A DNA stretch of 64,000 nucleotides, taken from Warburgia ugandensis. Lineage: Eukaryota; Streptophyta; Magnoliopsida; Canellales; Canellaceae. Positions 61,713-64,000 of the stretch are shown here, piece after piece. The notes beneath the pieces are model-generated. The model did no database searches, had not been told where the DNA came from, and saw only the letters and a program-made list of their open reading frames with translations. The position numbers and the translations under genes were made by a program. The stretch is from NCBI GenBank assembly GCA_035236585.1, contig CP141128.1, positions 24,457,618 to 24,521,617 of the forward strand, written 5' to 3'. How positions within the stretch are numbered: position 1 is the stretch's first letter; each line of letters begins with the position of its first letter.

Positions 61713-61734
61713 CCCCTAATAATTAAATTAGGGG
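61713..61734. other. Perfect 8-bp hairpin
   Basis: CCCCTAAT and ATTAGGGG around the loop AATTAA, directly after TGTCATG. There is no known function and it is unrelated to the LTR hairpins by sequence. Confidence 0.5.
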
Positions 61735-62023
61735 TTTTCAAGTGATTTTTGTGTCTAAGTCTCATGTAGTTGAGTTTAAATGAGTTTGCAAGTGAGGTTC
61801 CCTTAATGTTTCCACTTGGTTTTCTAAGAATTTTAAGTTTTTCTTCCTAAGGGAAATTCTATAATTTCAATTATTTATGATATTTACCAATTTTTCCTTC
61901 TCAAATTTTCAGCTTAATGATGGATTTTGTTCCTTACATCATAATAAAGATGTTCAATTAATGGTGATAACTTTTTTTTTTAAGAATTTGGCCTAGGGGC
62001 AATTTGTCCTTCACTAATTTCAA

Positions 62024-62077
62024 TAAGTGGTTTTACATTCTTCATATCAGTAAGTGGCTTTACATTCGTCATGTGAT
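62024..62077 (+). repeat. 27-bp tandem duplication
   Basis: TAAGTGGTTTTACATTCTTC at 62024 is repeated as TAAGTGGCTTTACATTCGTC at 62051. Confidence 0.8.
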
Positions 62078-64000
62078 CAATAAGAAGTTCCATCAATGTG
62101 ATTGTACCTATAAATTGAAAAGTAAGATTTTTCAGGATTTTCTTACACTGGAACTTTAAAGTTGCCAAAATTCCCCGAAAGTCAAATCTTTACACTTAAA
62201 ATTTTGTGACTGAGATTCTATAGAAGTTGAGATATCCCATCATCTTCTCTCCCCACTCGACTCCAAACCAATAGCTATATGCTATGGTTTGATCGAACTC
62301 CATTTGCCATCAAGGCTTGCATCATGTGTTTTCCTCATCTCCTACATGAATTTCCCCTTCCTATCATCCACAAATTCACCCCAACATCCATCTTTTTACT
62401 TAATTTACTTGAATTCATGAAGAACATGGCTCCATTTCTTGCATGCTGAAATAGGAAATGGTGCCTACTAATTTCTTGTTTGTTAGCTAAGATTATCTGA
62501 GTGTAATTCCAGAATCATATACCAAGTTTCTTCTATTTACTAGGAATATGTCATCGTTACAATAGGGCTTACTAGTGCCTGCTCTAGTAGTGTTTTTCCT
62601 ACACACATCATGCAGGAAAACATACAGTGAGTGGTTCGGTTTGAGCTCCTTTTTCCAATACTATGCAAACTTGATTTGTGGGCAAATTTTGGATCATTTT
62701 GAAGGTGAGCTGTGATACTTAAGGACCCATAATCCCAATTTCTATTTCTTGAGCATGCGGAGAAGATTATTTGGATGGGACTGAGCACCATTTGCTTGTC
62801 TGTATGCAAGAAAAGCAGGGGCGGCCAGTCCCTATTTTGATTTGTGCAGGAAATTACATTCCCAATTGTTGGAAAGGTTGGCATTTTTGTTGATTAAAAG
62901 GGAGTTCAGTCATGTGAAATAGAAACCTAGGTACCAAATTCCAAAAGATTTCATTCAAGTGAGTGAATTGTCCATTGTTCCTACAACTCATATGCAGACA
63001 TGAGCAATTTCCAGTAAGAGTTCAATTCACAAGATACAATTGACTAGGAGGAGCAAGATTTCCAACCATACATGTATGCCAAGATCACATAAGTTTCATA
63101 CAAAATGTAAAGCATGAAGCATCATGACAAAAAACAATCTATAATTGCAACATTTCCAGGAAGATTCAAGCTATTGGTTCAAGTAGCTAGAAACAATAGA
63201 TAGTTCATTACTAAGGCAGAAATATCAGCTAATTTTTTTGCTTGGCTAATCCAAACATTTATTAGTTAATCATCCTACAATTACCCGTATGTAATTCCAA
63301 GCTTCCTCAAGATATAGCTTCACTCCATTTTCATTTTAAGTTGTAGGAAGTTCACCTGCATGAACTCCTCAAACTAGTTCTTCCTAGTCTCCAACATGCC
63401 CAGCCCATTTCAAGGTCTCTGGCTCCCTCTCTTTTAGATCTTCAAGTCCACCACTCACTTTCCTCCTCATCACCTAAGTTGTCTTCCTCATAGCTTTCTT
63501 CACTTTGCAATTCCCTCTCCTCTCTACACATGGCTACAATTATAGCCTTTTCCTATTTTTTATTTCATTTTATATTTAGGAAGGTTTTGAAAGTGGTGTA
63601 GGACAGGTATCACATGGGACTAGACAGCTACCATGGGGAGGTTTTCCCATGTGGCTAGCTAGATCTCCCCAATGGAACCTCTAATCTACATGTTCCCCAA
63701 CTCCTAGTTTCCAATAAAAACCTCTATTATCCTGACATTTCACAATCATATTGTAACTAGGGTAATTGTTTACACATACCCTAGTGGAACGTTTCATTTC
63801 TACTTGATTAAGTGGAGTTTTTTCAACCTGATTTGGGTGGGCATTAGACTAGAACTTCCACTACTAGTGACCTATCTAATTCCAAAATTTTTCTTTAATT
63901 TACATTTTAAATTATGTTTTTCCTTTGAAATTCAGCTCAATATTAATTCATGAAAATTTTAAGTTACTCTTTTTTCTTGGAAATTTGGCTTCAAAATTTT

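Larger units (their letters stand above)
59997..64000. other. Non-satellite flank, no gene recognised
   Basis: About 4 kb of AT-rich sequence without satellite homology or match to either retroelement family. The longest open frame (minus, 62540-62884, 114 codons) shows no domain I recognise and no codon or splice support. Two minisatellites, a 27-bp duplication and a hairpin are listed separately. It may be intergenic DNA or an old, unrecognised transposon relic. Confidence 0.6.

Noticed and set aside
62540..62884. Minus-strand 114-codon frame in the right flank
   Set aside because: No domain, no paralogue in the window, no promoter or splice evidence. A protein search would be decisive; until then it is not called.

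Overview
The window is repetitive, AT-rich plant nuclear DNA, probably heterochromatin. The evidence is the content: a long satellite array carrying Ty3/gypsy chromovirus-type LTR retrotransposons with plant hallmarks (an initiator-tRNA-Met-type primer site, order gag-protease-RT-RNase H-integrase-chromodomain, multi-kilobase LTRs). I cannot name the species. I recognise no intact host protein-coding gene, rRNA or tRNA gene.

Layout. (1) 1-1190: truncated minus-strand piece of a long LTR (family B). (2) 1191-15891: satellite with ~441 bp monomers. (3) 15892-21295: a family-B LTR flanked by the 5-bp target duplication AGGAA. A minus-strand fragment of a family-A chromovirus (3' LTR plus the 3' half of pol) sits inside it. 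(4) 21296-36956: satellite. (5) 36957-41446: complete 4.49 kb solo LTR of family B, target duplication CTATA. (6) 41447-41484: 38 bp of satellite. (7) 41485-55048: full-length but dead family-A element (5' LTR, PBS, gag, pol, PPT, 3' LTR). A 4.42 kb family-B solo LTR (44026-48448) is nested between its PBS and gag. (8) 55049-59996: satellite. (9) 59997-64000: low-copy-looking flank with two small minisatellites and no recognisable gene.

If the retroelements are removed, the satellite blocks join in phase. There was therefore one array of about 35 kb and roughly 80 monomers, later split by three insertions. The array has higher-order structure: a ~2.17 kb pentamer repeated in tandem at 5.6-9.9 kb, a 1,767 bp tetramer at 28.1-31.6 kb, and a ~1,326 bp trimer at 32.5-35.1 kb.

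All retroelement reading frames are pseudogenes. The plus-strand family-A copy has many premature stops, several at positions where the sister copy has Gln, at least two frameshifts, and altered integrase catalytic positions. No conventional new gene system was found. The points most worth following are the mixed higher-order satellite organisation, the internal-region-less long-LTR family B whose termini match those of the chromovirus A, its conserved hairpin, and a sharply bounded high-identity tract between two B copies.
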